Assembly (NCBI GenBank): GCA_937893735.1
Contig: CALBGD010000393.1
Location: 1-6,107 of the forward strand
Direction of reading: 5' to 3'
Length of the DNA stretch: 6,107 bases
From: an uncultured Clostridia bacterium
Lineage (GTDB): Bacteria > Bacillota > Clostridia > Oscillospirales > Ruminococcaceae
Shown here: positions 1-5,729 of the stretch, piece after piece
How positions within the stretch are numbered: the stretch's first letter is position 1
Layout of the letters: every line of letters starts with the position of its first letter
Position numbers and translations under genes: made by a program
The notes under the pieces: model-generated
The model's input: only the letters and a program-made list of their open reading frames with translations
Database searches by the model: none
What the model was told of the DNA's origin: nothing

Positions 1-80
1 CTGAAAAAATCTTTCTTTTTCGGCTTTGTTGTTATGCCTTTTTATTTGTCAAAAAAATTTTTCTTTTTTCAAAAAAGGGC

Positions 81-106
81 TTGACAAACAGTAACAGGTT
101 TGTCGA
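81..106. other. Inverted repeat (hairpin or operator-like dyad)
   Basis: GACAAAC (83-89) and GTTTGTC (98-104) form a perfect 7-bp inverted repeat around an 8-base centre. It extends to 9 bp with one G-T wobble. The left arm overlaps a TTGACA, but no -10 lies at the right distance: the nearest TATAAA, at 113-118, is 26 bp away. It could be a regulator site for a gene left of the window, or simply a hairpin. The surrounding stretch (1-120) is A/T-homopolymer rich and shows no gene. Confidence 0.35.
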
Positions 107-114
107 ACAGTCTA

Positions 115-141
115 TAAAATCACCGGGAACTACGCTCGGTG
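115..141 (-). terminator. Probable rho-independent terminator of the Api92-like gene
   Basis: CACCGGG (121-127) pairs with CTCGGTG (135-141), giving 7 bp with one wobble and a 7-base loop. Read leftwards it is followed by ATTTTAT (120-114). It lies just past the TAG stop of the leftward gene ending at 152, where a terminator is expected. The U-tract is short, so efficiency is uncertain. Confidence 0.5.
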
Positions 142-151
142 CTTTCCGTTG

Positions 152-862
152 CTATGGCTCCTGCTGCTCACAGTAGTCAGCCTTGCTTTCGGGGAACAGC
201 GCTTCCTCCATGCTTATAGCGTCCTCTGAAAACGGAGCGCACTCCTGTTCAGCAACAAGCTGCCCATTTTCGTACAGGCATGAACCGGCAATTCTTCCGC
301 CAAGACTAGCCCAGCGGTGATATATTCTAACGGCGGGATTAAGTTCAGCGAGCTTTCCAATCACCTTTATTGACGGATTGGCGGTTGTGATAAACCTCCA
401 TTTGTTGTATTCAATTTCGTAGATATGGGAGTTTGTCAACTGTCCCCAGTTCTGATCGCATCAGTCGCTCCAATTCGGCGCTCTGTACTTTTGCAGACAG
501 TCTATCATTCTTTTTCCGTCAGCAAAATAGCCGACGTCGGGATAGGGATAGCTGCCGGTGATACAGTGGTTGAAACCGTCATTGTTGCTGTAATATTCCT
601 TGACGAGCCTGAACAGCCTGTCATATTCATCGTTAGACAGCTTTTCAAGGTGATGGTCTGCCGTACCGGGATTTACCGCCGTCAGATAGCAGTCTATCTT
701 TACCCGCGACATACCTGCGGGAATAGAGGCTAACTCGTCCGGCACAGGGAGGATTTTTGAAAAATCCAACATCGGATAATTCGGCGTCACAACGCTGTTT
801 ATCAGCTTTTCAATGTCAGGCTGTGAACCGCTTAAATGCAGTTCATTTCGGATTTCGGGCAT
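152..862 (-). pseudogene. Api92/YubB-like ferredoxin-fold protein (DUF1281 type) with one internal TGA
   Basis: Two open stretches lie in the same frame, separated only by a TGA at 461-463. Together they encode about 235 residues. The N-terminus (MPEIRNELHLSGS) and the phrases DFSKILPVPDEL, APNWSD-stop-CDQNWG and YENGQL match my memory of the Api92-like/YubB ferredoxin-like family carried by plasmids, phages and ICEs, whose biochemical role is unknown. In that family the UGA position (codon 134) is normally Trp, in a W-x3-NWGTKWN-like motif. Here the next part reads NWGQLTN, so that motif is also partly lost. I chose the ATG at 862 because AAAGGAA lies 5-6 bases upstream; the longer upstream extension would be encoded inside the terminator hairpin at 885-916. 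The remainder after the TGA has only a TTG in the interior (437-439) as a possible restart, with no good ribosome binding site. Most likely this is a single nonsense mutation or a sequencing error. Confidence 0.7.
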
Positions 863-884
863 TTGGGTTTCCTTTCTATAACGC

Positions 885-917
885 AAAAGCCGACTGCATC
901 TCTGCAATCGGCTTTTT
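885..917 (-). terminator. Rho-independent terminator of the Rpn-family gene
   Basis: AAAAGCCGA (885-893) and TCGGCTTTT (908-916) form a perfect 9-bp stem. An inner TGCA/TGCA pair lies in the loop. Leftward transcripts from the gene ending at 939 would end in the TTTT of the left arm. The other strand also has a T-run (913-917), so the structure may work in both directions. Confidence 0.75.
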
Positions 918-938
918 AATGTTTAGTTGTAGGCTTGA

Positions 939-1748
939 TTATGCGGAAGTCTTTTTGGAAAGCTCCTCAACTATTGCCTCGTCGATGTCAAGGATCTCCG
1001 CGATTTCCTTAATGGAATAGGTCTTTTTAGCAAGCATTCTCAAAGCTGTTTTGCGCTTTTCTTCAGCAATGACAGCTGCATTCTCTTCCTTAACTATTTC
1101 TTCAACAATTCTGCACATAGTCTGTACGCCCTCCTTTGAATTCTTATAGTAGCCGGCTCTGTCCGCAAGGACCTTGTAGCTGATAGCATCGGGGTCAACA
1201 CAGGTGAAGTCCCTCATCAGCTTTCCGAGCTTGGTGTCGTTTTGAATCTGGCTGTTTACATATATAATATGTGAGCCGTCGTTAAATTTATCCGCCGTTC
1301 CGTTTATCATGCGGTCGATGATGTACAAAGGCTGATTTCCTTTGAGCACGTCGCTTTCCGTAATAAATATCACGAAACTTTCCGGCAGCCTGGAATAATC
1401 CTCGCCAACCAGCAGAGTATCAGAGTCGATCATGCTGCTGATATAACGTGCGCGCTGGGGATTTGCTCCTCTATCGCTGCGCTGTATCTCAATGTCGTAC
1501 TTGGTGCCGTTTGTGTCCTCGGCATACACGTCAAGCCTGACCGAATGAGTTCTGAGGCTGTTTATCGTGTACTGCGTCTTGGTTTCCTTAACGGTTATGT
1601 CGTCCCTGTCGAGAATGATCCTTATAACCAGTTCCGCGCAAGCCTTGTCGGAAAGAACGGCAGTCATAAAGTCATCGTCCATAAGACGCATTTCCTTGAT
1701 TTTGCTGATTATCTTTGCCCGTTTGAGTTCATGGGTATTTTCATCCAT
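939..1748 (-). CDS. Rpn-family PD-(D/E)XK nuclease / transposase-like protein
   Basis: This is a complete 269-residue protein. The start is fixed by GGAGG seven bases before the ATG. It belongs to the PD-(D/E)XK nuclease-family transposase group (PDDEXK_2/Rpn), whose studied members are recombination-promoting DNA endonucleases. The visible core is Asp73 in RLDVYAED followed by Glu87-x-Gln89 in YDIEIQR, the ExQ variant common in this group. Upstream is a conserved-looking helix (LSDKACAELVIRIIL, residues 32-46). The C-terminus (about 236-265) reads like a sigma/HTH-type helix pair (YSIKEIAEILDIDEAIVEEL). Length is about right for the family. The gene has its own promoter and terminator, so it behaves as an independent cassette between parB and the Api92-like gene. 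No terminal inverted repeats or target duplication are visible. Function as a nuclease is inferred from the motifs; a role as cargo, a defence factor or a selfish gene is open. Confidence 0.85.
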   Translation of the reverse strand: MDENTHELKRAKIISKIKEMRLMDDDFMTAVLSDKACAELVIRIILDRDDITVKETKTQYTINSLRTHSVRLDVYAEDTNGTKYDIEIQRSDRGANPQRARYISSMIDSDTLLVGEDYSRLPESFVIFITESDVLKGNQPLYIIDRMINGTADKFNDGSHIIYVNSQIQNDTKLGKLMRDFTCVDPDAISYKVLADRAGYYKNSKEGVQTMCRIVEEIVKEENAAVIAEEKRKTALRMLAKKTYSIKEIAEILDIDEAIVEELSKKTSA

Positions 1749-1776
1749 AATAGAACCTCCATGCTGTCCTAATTAT

Positions 1777-1805
1777 ATTTTATCACAAATCAGATTGTTC
1801 GTCAA
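1777..1805 (-). promoter_or_regulatory. Sigma-A type promoter of the Rpn-family gene
   Basis: Read leftwards, TTGACG (1805-1800) is followed after exactly 17 bp by TAAAAT (1782-1777), about 29 bp before the start codon. It sits in the gap after parB, so the downstream gene need not depend on the parAB transcript. Confidence 0.7.
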
Positions 1806-1815
1806 GTGGAACTGT

Positions 1816-2841
1816 TCAGCTTTGTTTATATATGTCAAGAAACTTGATGAACAAATCCTCCTGCTGCAAGCAGAAGTTCAGATATTCCTGCACCGTACTG
1901 TCATCGACCTTGCCGATAGTTCTGCGTATCGTTTCACGGTCAAAGCTGACGGAAACATCGGGCAGGTCATCATATTCGACCTCATGCTTTGGGACATCGC
2001 TGTTAGAGGTCGGAGGTTCAGCAGGAACAACGGATTTCTCAGATGATTCCGATTCGCTCGATGTATTCTCCGTTTCCTCGACCAACTGCGGTTTGGATTT
2101 CGGAACTTTGCCGGATATGATTCCGGAGATTTCATCCTCATCAAATCCGAAACCATTCCGGGAGATAAGCCGCTGTGCCGCCTTTTCATTCATCGTTGCT
2201 TTCGGGTTATCTTTAAGCCAGTCGGCAAGTACGGATTGATTACCTGCGGAGAGGTCAGCGAGGTAAACGGCAGTCATAATATTGAACCTGCCGTCATTTA
2301 GCTGCTCAAGCAGGCATTCCTCAAGCCTTGCGCACCTGATATAGCGCTCAATGGTCTTGCGTGACAGCCCGTACTGTTCAGCCATGATTTTCTTGACGCC
2401 GTAGCCGTTTTTCTTTCCGACTATTCTTCCGAGGACGTCGTACTGCATTTTGTATGCTTTAATCAGCTCCACCACCGACAGACTGTGCCGTTGGCAGAGG
2501 TTTGTATCAAGCATCATCAGCTGTGCGTGATCTTCGTCGGTTTCCTTGATTACCGCATTGATTTCAGTCCAGCCGAGCCTTTCGCAGGCTCTCACGCGGT
2601 TATGTCCCGCGATAATACGGTACTTCTCGCCGGCTGGAGTGACGATTATCGGGGAGAGCAGACCGTTTTCTTCAATTGAAGCCGCAAGGCTTTCAAGCGC
2701 CTCGTCAGTGTATGGCTGGAACGGCTGATTTTCCCATGAAACAAGGCGGTTCAGCGGTATTTTCTTTTCAGCAATCCCGGAATCGTCCTGAAAGAACGCG
2801 GCTCCGTCGTAAGTTCCGCTGTTGCGTGATAAGTTCAGCAT
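1816..2841 (-). CDS. parB: ParB-like partition protein (ParB/RepB/Spo0J family)
   Basis: A 341-residue protein with the ParB layout. Residues about 25-100 are the ParB N-terminal (sulfiredoxin-like) domain, with EKYRIIAGHNRVRACERLGW at 72-91 as the GxRRxxA-type box that in relatives binds CTP. TNLCQRHSLSVVE (113-125) is the second box. An HTH (about 148-173, VKKIMAEQYGLSRKTIERYI) would recognise a parS-like site. Residues about 246-292 are a Ser/Glu/Pro-rich linker, followed by a short C-terminal domain (about 293-341) that may dimerise. Such proteins bind centromere-like sites and work with ParA ATPase to segregate plasmids or elements. GGGAGG lies 7 bases before the ATG, and the ATG overlaps the TAA of the upstream parA remnant (TAATG), so translation was probably coupled. 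Because parA is truncated, this parB is an orphan here. No obvious parS site is seen. I am confident of the family and less so of the function. Confidence 0.88.
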   Translation of the reverse strand: MLNLSRNSGTYDGAAFFQDDSGIAEKKIPLNRLVSWENQPFQPYTDEALESLAASIEENGLLSPIIVTPAGEKYRIIAGHNRVRACERLGWTEINAVIKETDEDHAQLMMLDTNLCQRHSLSVVELIKAYKMQYDVLGRIVGKKNGYGVKKIMAEQYGLSRKTIERYIRCARLEECLLEQLNDGRFNIMTAVYLADLSAGNQSVLADWLKDNPKATMNEKAAQRLISRNGFGFDEDEISGIISGKVPKSKPQLVEETENTSSESESSEKSVVPAEPPTSNSDVPKHEVEYDDLPDVSVSFDRETIRRTIGKVDDSTVQEYLNFCLQQEDLFIKFLDIYKQS

Positions 2842-2969
2842 TATTCTCCCTCCCTTGCGAGTATCTCGACGACAAGTTCTCTATACTGCTTTCCGATACT
2901 GCTGCTCTTGCTGCGGATAAGTGATTTCCTGTTTGCAGTGCTGTATGCCGCCTCGATCCGTCGGGGAAT
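2841..2969 (-). pseudogene. parA: 3' remnant of a ParA-type ATPase gene
   Basis: The frame ending in TAA (2843-2841) encodes IPRRIEAAYSTANRKSLIRS, then KSSSIGKQYRELVVEILAREGE. This matches the C-terminus of ParA/Soj ATPases, where IP-R-x-I-x-AE is followed by a GKS and the AYxxLxxEIL helix. Only about 42 residues remain of the usual 250 or more. Walker A and the rest are absent, and no ParA N-terminus is found elsewhere in the window. The homology stops at the edge of the 164-bp repeat, and a stop codon follows immediately upstream. The one-base overlap with parB shows the two were an operon. It is too short for the track of larger open frames but the family match and context are good. Confidence 0.72.
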
Positions 2970-3128
2970 AGAATGTCATTTAACTATGACAAGAGATAAT
3001 ATCAAAGCCCTTAGTGTGAGATATATTTCCGATCAGTTCATTAACAATTCAATAGCAGAGCGATAACAAAACCATTGACCGCAGCTCCTGATTGTGCGAA
3101 GATATGCCTGTATTGATTCCGAGGGTTA
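2965..3128. repeat. Direct repeat copy 1 (164 bp, unrecognised family)
   Basis: This aligns end to end in the same orientation with 5224-5388. By eye there are 10 substitutions and one single-base indel (GAGGG against GAAGGG), about 94% identity. Both copies begin near GGAA-N-AGAATGTCATTTA and end at GGGTTA. TGTCAT-N6-ATGACA (2975-2992) is a perfect small inverted repeat kept in both copies. There are no terminal inverted repeats and no transposase. A 26-codon open frame starting MTRDN is present in both, but most differences in it change the amino acid, so coding function is doubtful. It could be a mobile-element end, a MITE-like relic, or a leader copied with a gene. Confidence 0.85.
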
Positions 3129-3750
3129 CAGGAGCTGAAATACATCTTGCTTGAAATAAACAGCGGCGAGCTTGTCGCAATAATCAGGAAATCCGATGCG
3201 GAGAGATCAACGCTTTGGCATATTCTGGCGTGCAATGACAGGGCTGACAGCAGGGAGCTTACGCTTGACGGCAGGCTCCTAAAACGACTTTCTGAGAGGA
3301 ATTACGCAAGGAGGCGAAACGAGATGCACGGCATAGTTATGCAGGATTTTCCACTAGTGGAGTATTTTTCGGTCATAGAGAATGTAGTGCTCCCGCTGGA
3401 TTTTTCCAGAAATCTCAGGAAAAAACAAGCGAAAATCGGCGTTTGACTCTCTGAAACTTGTGTAAATAGACGACCTTGCGCAAAAAACGGTAAAGCATCT
3501 TTCCGGCAGTCAGAAGCAGCTCACTGCGATTGCCTGCGCTATCGTGAACAAACCGCAGATAATTCTTGCGGACGAGCCTACCGGCGCACTTGACAGAGAT
3601 ATACTCGATATATTCAAGGAGTAGCACAAGCATGGCAAAACCGTGCTAATCGTCAGCCACGACATGGGCGTTGCGGAACAATGTGAGAGGATTATTGAGA
3701 TTCCGGACGGGAGAATTATTGTGGATAATAAGAGTCAGCTGGGGAATTGA
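3129..3750 (+). pseudogene. Decayed ABC transporter ATP-binding subunit (MacB/LolD-like)
   Basis: Conceptual translation follows a MacB-type ATPase of an antimicrobial-peptide or lipoprotein exporter. The order is INSGELVAII, a Walker A region, a Q-loop region (IVMQDFPLVEYFSVIENVVL), LSGSQKQ signature (about 3498-3518), Walker [13 protein letters not shown] (about 3559-3594) and the H-loop IVSHD (about 3649-3663). It is broken in several ways. The first 30 or so residues are missing at the repeat edge. Walker A reads RKSDAERST instead of GKSGxGKST, losing the key Lys and glycines. A frameshift near 3436-3441 leads to TGA at 3444. The continuing frame then has TAA at 3463 and TAG at 3622, with a small deletion after Walker B. 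The open part beginning with TTG at 3147 ends at 3446. No permease partner is in the window. It cannot make a working ATPase. Confidence 0.88.
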
Positions 3751-3762
3751 ATGTATTGTCAC

Positions 3763-3790
3763 AAAAAGGCAGCCGTTTGGCTGTTTTTTT
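3763..3790 (+). terminator. Rho-independent terminator after the ABC pseudogene
   Basis: CAGCC-GTTT-GGCTG (3770-3783) is a perfect core hairpin. Outward pairing of the flanking A-run with the T-run is possible through two G-T wobbles. Seven T residues follow (3784-3790). It lies 12 bp beyond the pseudogene stop and isolates the next gene from read-through. Confidence 0.85.
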
Positions 3791-3874
3791 ATATGCCTGA
3801 TGTATTGTAGGTAACACTTTTTACATAAATGAATTTATATTTGCAATTTTTATCACGCATTTGCTGTCAAACTA

Positions 3875-3903
3875 TTGACGAAAAAGGCTGTTGGTGGTAT
3901 AAT
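3875..3903 (+). promoter_or_regulatory. Consensus sigma-A promoter of the restriction-like gene
   Basis: TTGACG (3875-3880) is separated by exactly 17 bp from TATAAT (3898-3903). The start codon at 3952 is 48 bp further on, with AGGAGG at 3937-3942. The gene fragment therefore still has an intact strong promoter. Confidence 0.82.
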
Positions 3904-3951
3904 ATTGCTTAGAAAAAATATACCTTTATTTTGGTCAGGAGGAATAGCAAG

Positions 3952-4677
3952 ATGTCAGCAATTCATTTATCGGATGTCATAAAACTCGGCTTATCCAAGA
4001 AAGCATTATCGGCAGATGACTATACTAAGTTCCGTTCAAATTTCTTATCATATATCGAGAAAATAAAGACTGCTGCTCAGAATAACGAGAATGAAGAGCA
4101 TATAAAGAATATAATCAACGATTTCCTTAGAATGAACTTTTATAGTGAAGCGAAATTCTCTATCAATACCGATGGAAACATCGACAGTGCAATAAAAGAA
4201 AATGGGGAACTTCTTGTAATTATCGAAACCAAGACACCGTATAACAAGTCAGAAATGATTTCTGAGGGTAATCTGAATCGAAAGGCTTTGCACGAAGCAG
4301 TATATTACTATCTTGAACGTGCAGTTGACACGTCTAAATCGAAGGCTATGATTTCAATCAAGTGTCAGATTAGGCGTCTTGTTGTAACTGACGGGATTAA
4401 CTGGTTCCTTTTTGATGTCAATGCAATTCACAGTATAACCGATGGAAAAATAGAACATGCTTTTTATCAATACAAGAATGGACAACGCCCTTATAAAGAT
4501 GATACATCTGCATTCTACGAGGAACTGCGTCAGTATTTCGATGATATGAATATCAACGATAAGCTCTCGTATATTTACTTTAATGCAGAGGAATATGTTG
4601 TTGTGTCCGTCTGCGGTTCTTGCCTTGAACATTTACCTTCCTCCCTTGTCACTCTTGATATGAATCTGTTATGCTAA
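3952..4677 (+). pseudogene. Truncated type IIG-like restriction-modification protein, N-terminal nuclease part only
   Basis: The ATG at 3952 is preferred over the TTG at 3931 because AGGAGG sits 9 bases before it. The 241-residue product resembles the N-terminal part of large single-chain type IIG/Eco57I-like restriction-methylases: an N-terminal helical region (EEHIKNIINDFLR), then NID (Asp78) and ELLVIIETK (Glu92, Lys94), which form a PD-(D/E)XK core, then the beta-rich VTDGINWFLFD region and YYLERA-like helices. The methylase (NPPY-type) and target-recognition domains, normally many hundreds of residues more, are absent. Homology seems to end near residue 215 (YFNAEEY). The last 26 residues look unrelated to the family and read antisense to a likely XRE start. 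It may be expressed, but a free nuclease half without its methylase would be unexpected. The gene is A/T-rich compared with parB and probably came from elsewhere. I am fairly sure of the domain and less sure of the exact family. Confidence 0.65.
4594..4632 (-). pseudogene. First codons of a lost XRE-type regulator gene (deletion scar)
   Basis: On the minus strand AGGGAGGAAGG stands directly before an ATG at 4632 that opens with MFKARTADGHNNI. This resembles the start of a class of clostridial XRE/HTH proteins that begin (K)xARTxDGxNNICGxRI. After NNI the reading turns into the antisense of the restriction-like gene and no HTH follows. I infer that a deletion joined the restriction gene to this regulator near 4594-4600. 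Only about 13 codons remain and the family match is from memory, so this is tentative. Confidence 0.4.
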
Positions 4678-4720
4678 CCTGATTGGGGTAAATTCGAGAT
4701 TCATTTTGCTCATCGCCGTT

Positions 4721-5056
4721 TCATTTTCCTTTTTTTGAATCTAAAATGCCATCTATGTACCCGATAAGACGATTCTGCTCCTCAACATTTAATAGAGTAA
4801 GCTGCTTATTGATACAGTCTCTTGCCGTTTCTTTTGTATTAATATCGCCAGAATTGATAGAATCCGTTCCAAGAAGATAATCAACTGAGACATTAAAAAA
4901 ATCGGCAAATAATTTTGCAGTTGACGATGGTATCTCACGACGATCATTTTCGTATAAACTTATCATTGACTGGTCGATTGATATTGCTTCCGCAAGCTCT
5001 CGCTGGGAAAGACATCTCTGCATTCGTAGCTTTTTTAGTCTGGTGTTGTCCCCCAC
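4721..5056 (-). CDS. XRE-family HTH transcriptional regulator
   Basis: A complete 111-residue Cro/CI-type repressor. It starts with GTG (5056-5054), 6 bases after a near-perfect GGAGGTGA (5070-5063). The HTH spans about residues 5-62: LKKLRMQRCLSQRELAEAIS then DQSMISLYENDRREIPSS, ending in the typical VSVDYLLG motif. The tail (68-111), with EEQNRLIGYIDGILDSKK, could be a small dimerisation helix. It reads TGA as stop. No protease-type (LexA/CI) C-terminal domain is present, so it is not a self-cleaving repressor. It lies upstream of its own promoter and operator dyads and probably regulates itself and a former rightward gene that is now lost. The likely role is control of a mobile element or restriction cluster; the target is unknown. 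Confidence 0.88.
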   Translation of the reverse strand: MGDNTRLKKLRMQRCLSQRELAEAISIDQSMISLYENDRREIPSSTAKLFADFFNVSVDYLLGTDSINSGDINTKETARDCINKQLTLLNVEEQNRLIGYIDGILDSKKGK

Positions 5057-5077
5057 AAGCTGTCACCTCCGCATATC

Positions 5078-5106
5078 AGTATAGAGTAAAAGGAGATTTT
5101 ATTCAA
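5078..5106 (-). promoter_or_regulatory. Probable promoter of the XRE gene
   Basis: Read leftwards, TTGAAT (5106-5101) is followed after 17 bp by TATACT (5083-5078). Transcription would start near 5071, leaving a leader of only about 15 nt that begins with the ribosome binding site. This is tight but workable. A TTGACA at about 5166-5161 has no good -10 at 17 bp. Confidence 0.5.
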
Positions 5107-5121
5107 TAGAAAACAAGAAAT

Positions 5122-5188
5122 TGCAACAAAATGTGACACATTGAAACGGTTTGTTGCAGATGTCAACACATTGTGGCATGATAATGTG
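5122..5188. promoter_or_regulatory. Operator-like dyad cluster upstream of the XRE gene
   Basis: AATGTG-A-CACATT (5130-5142) is a perfect 6+1+6 palindrome. It is nested inside a second inverted repeat, TGCAACAAA (5122-5130) and TTTGTTGCA (5150-5158). The same half-sites recur as CACATT (5167-5172) and AATGTG (5183-5188), spaced by 10 bp. Four AATGTG/CACATT half-sites directly upstream of a Cro/CI-type gene suggest its own binding sites. This is inference: no binding is shown. Confidence 0.55.
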
Positions 5189-5189
5189 C

Positions 5190-5195
5190 TATAAT
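5190..5195 (+). promoter_or_regulatory. Orphan rightward -10 element
   Basis: A perfect TATAAT lies just after the last AATGTG half-site, pointing right. The best -35 at 17 bp is CACATT, which is poor. It may be one side of a divergent repressor-type switch whose rightward gene was removed when the repeat copy at 5224 was joined here. A weak CAGGA follows, but no gene. Confidence 0.25.
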
Positions 5196-5223
5196 TATTT
5201 CAGGAAACATCTTACACTTTTGC

Positions 5224-5388
5224 GGAAGAGAATGTCATTTAAATATGACAAGAGATAATATCATAGTCTTTAGTGTGAGATATATTTCCGACCAGTTCAT
5301 TGACAATTCAATAGCAGAGCGATAACAAAACCATCGACCACAGCGCCTGATTGTGCGAAGATATGCCTGTATTGATTCCGAAGGGTTA
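5224..5388. repeat. Direct repeat copy 2 (165 bp, unrecognised family)
   Basis: Partner of 2965-3128 in the same orientation, 2.26 kb apart. It keeps the TGTCAT-N6-ATGACA dyad (5234-5251) and the 26-codon frame (MTRDN), with K to I, A to V, L to F and N to D changes. The left flank is the XRE control region and the right flank is unassigned sequence, neither matching the flanks of copy 1. Recombination between the copies would remove the ABC pseudogene, the restriction fragment and the repressor together. Confidence 0.85.
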
Positions 5389-5729
5389 TTCATTATCCGT
5401 GACCACCTATTTTTTTGCGCGAGAATAACAATAACTCCGACAGTCTGCCAATATCAATTCAAAGCGTAAACGCATACGCAGAGATAAGGTTCGAGCGCGA
5501 AAGGATGAACGCTGCAAAGATGGTATAATGATACTTCCGGCGACGGCTATGCCACAGGAATGGCTAGAGGTGAAACTCCTATGTTCGGGTGCGGACTACC
5601 CGATGATCGCTCTGAGCAATATACATCAATAATGCAAACGGCTCACGCTGCAAGACATGAGCCGTTTGCTTATATATCGGCTGTATCAGCCGTGCAAAAT
5701 CAGTATCATGAAAGGAGATGATTTGCCAG
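5389..5729. other. Gene-poor stretch with overlapping short open frames, probably debris
   Basis: No recognisable gene lies between the repeat and the excisionase-like gene. Several short plus-strand frames are open and overlap: one ends in FERERMNAAKMV near 5526, one starts MILPATAMPQEW (5528-5632), and one continues GMARGETPMFGCGLPDDR through to about 5720. None has a convincing start and ribosome binding site, and they read through each other's frames. A frameshifted accessory gene is possible. A candidate short transcript is listed separately. Confidence 0.4.
5524..5670 (+). ncRNA. Candidate short transcript ending at a strong hairpin (tentative)
   Basis: A perfect TATAAT (5524-5529) has no matching -35. 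About 135 bases downstream GCAAACGGCTCA (5634-5645) and TGAGCCGTTTGC (5658-5669) form a perfect 12-bp stem with a 12-base loop, followed only by TTATAT rather than a long T-run. Small GC-rich hairpins (GCCA-N6-TGGC, GGGT-N7-ACCC) lie between. It could be a small structured RNA, or a weak promoter and an intergenic terminator by chance. It matches no RNA family I know. Confidence 0.25.

Noticed and set aside
81..118. Promoter at TTGACA (81-86) with TATAAA (113-118)
   Set aside because: The spacer is 26 bp, too long for a sigma-A promoter.
461..463. UGA as selenocysteine or as Trp code reassignment
   Set aside because: The family has Trp there, not Cys/Sec, and no SECIS-like hairpin is evident just after it. 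parB and the XRE gene end in TGA as normal stops.
1567..2239. Plus-strand frames over parB and the Rpn gene
   Set aside because: They are composition shadows antisense to clear protein families and have no ribosome binding sites.
2998..3066. 26-codon frame (MTRDN...) inside both repeat copies as a small gene
   Set aside because: Four of five differences in the frame after the dyad change the amino acid, and there is no ribosome binding site. The start lies inside an inverted repeat.
3041..3235. 64-residue minus-strand frame across repeat copy 1
   Set aside because: It runs from the antisense of the ABC pseudogene into the repeat, lacks a ribosome binding site, and does not continue the same way in copy 2.
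4354..4632. 92-residue minus-strand frame (MFKARTADG...) as an intact gene
   Set aside because: Only the first 13 or so residues resemble a family. The rest is antisense to the well-supported restriction-like frame.
2965..5388. Insertion sequence or composite transposon bounded by the direct repeats
   Set aside because: No transposase gene lies between or inside the copies, and no terminal inverted repeats or target duplication were found.
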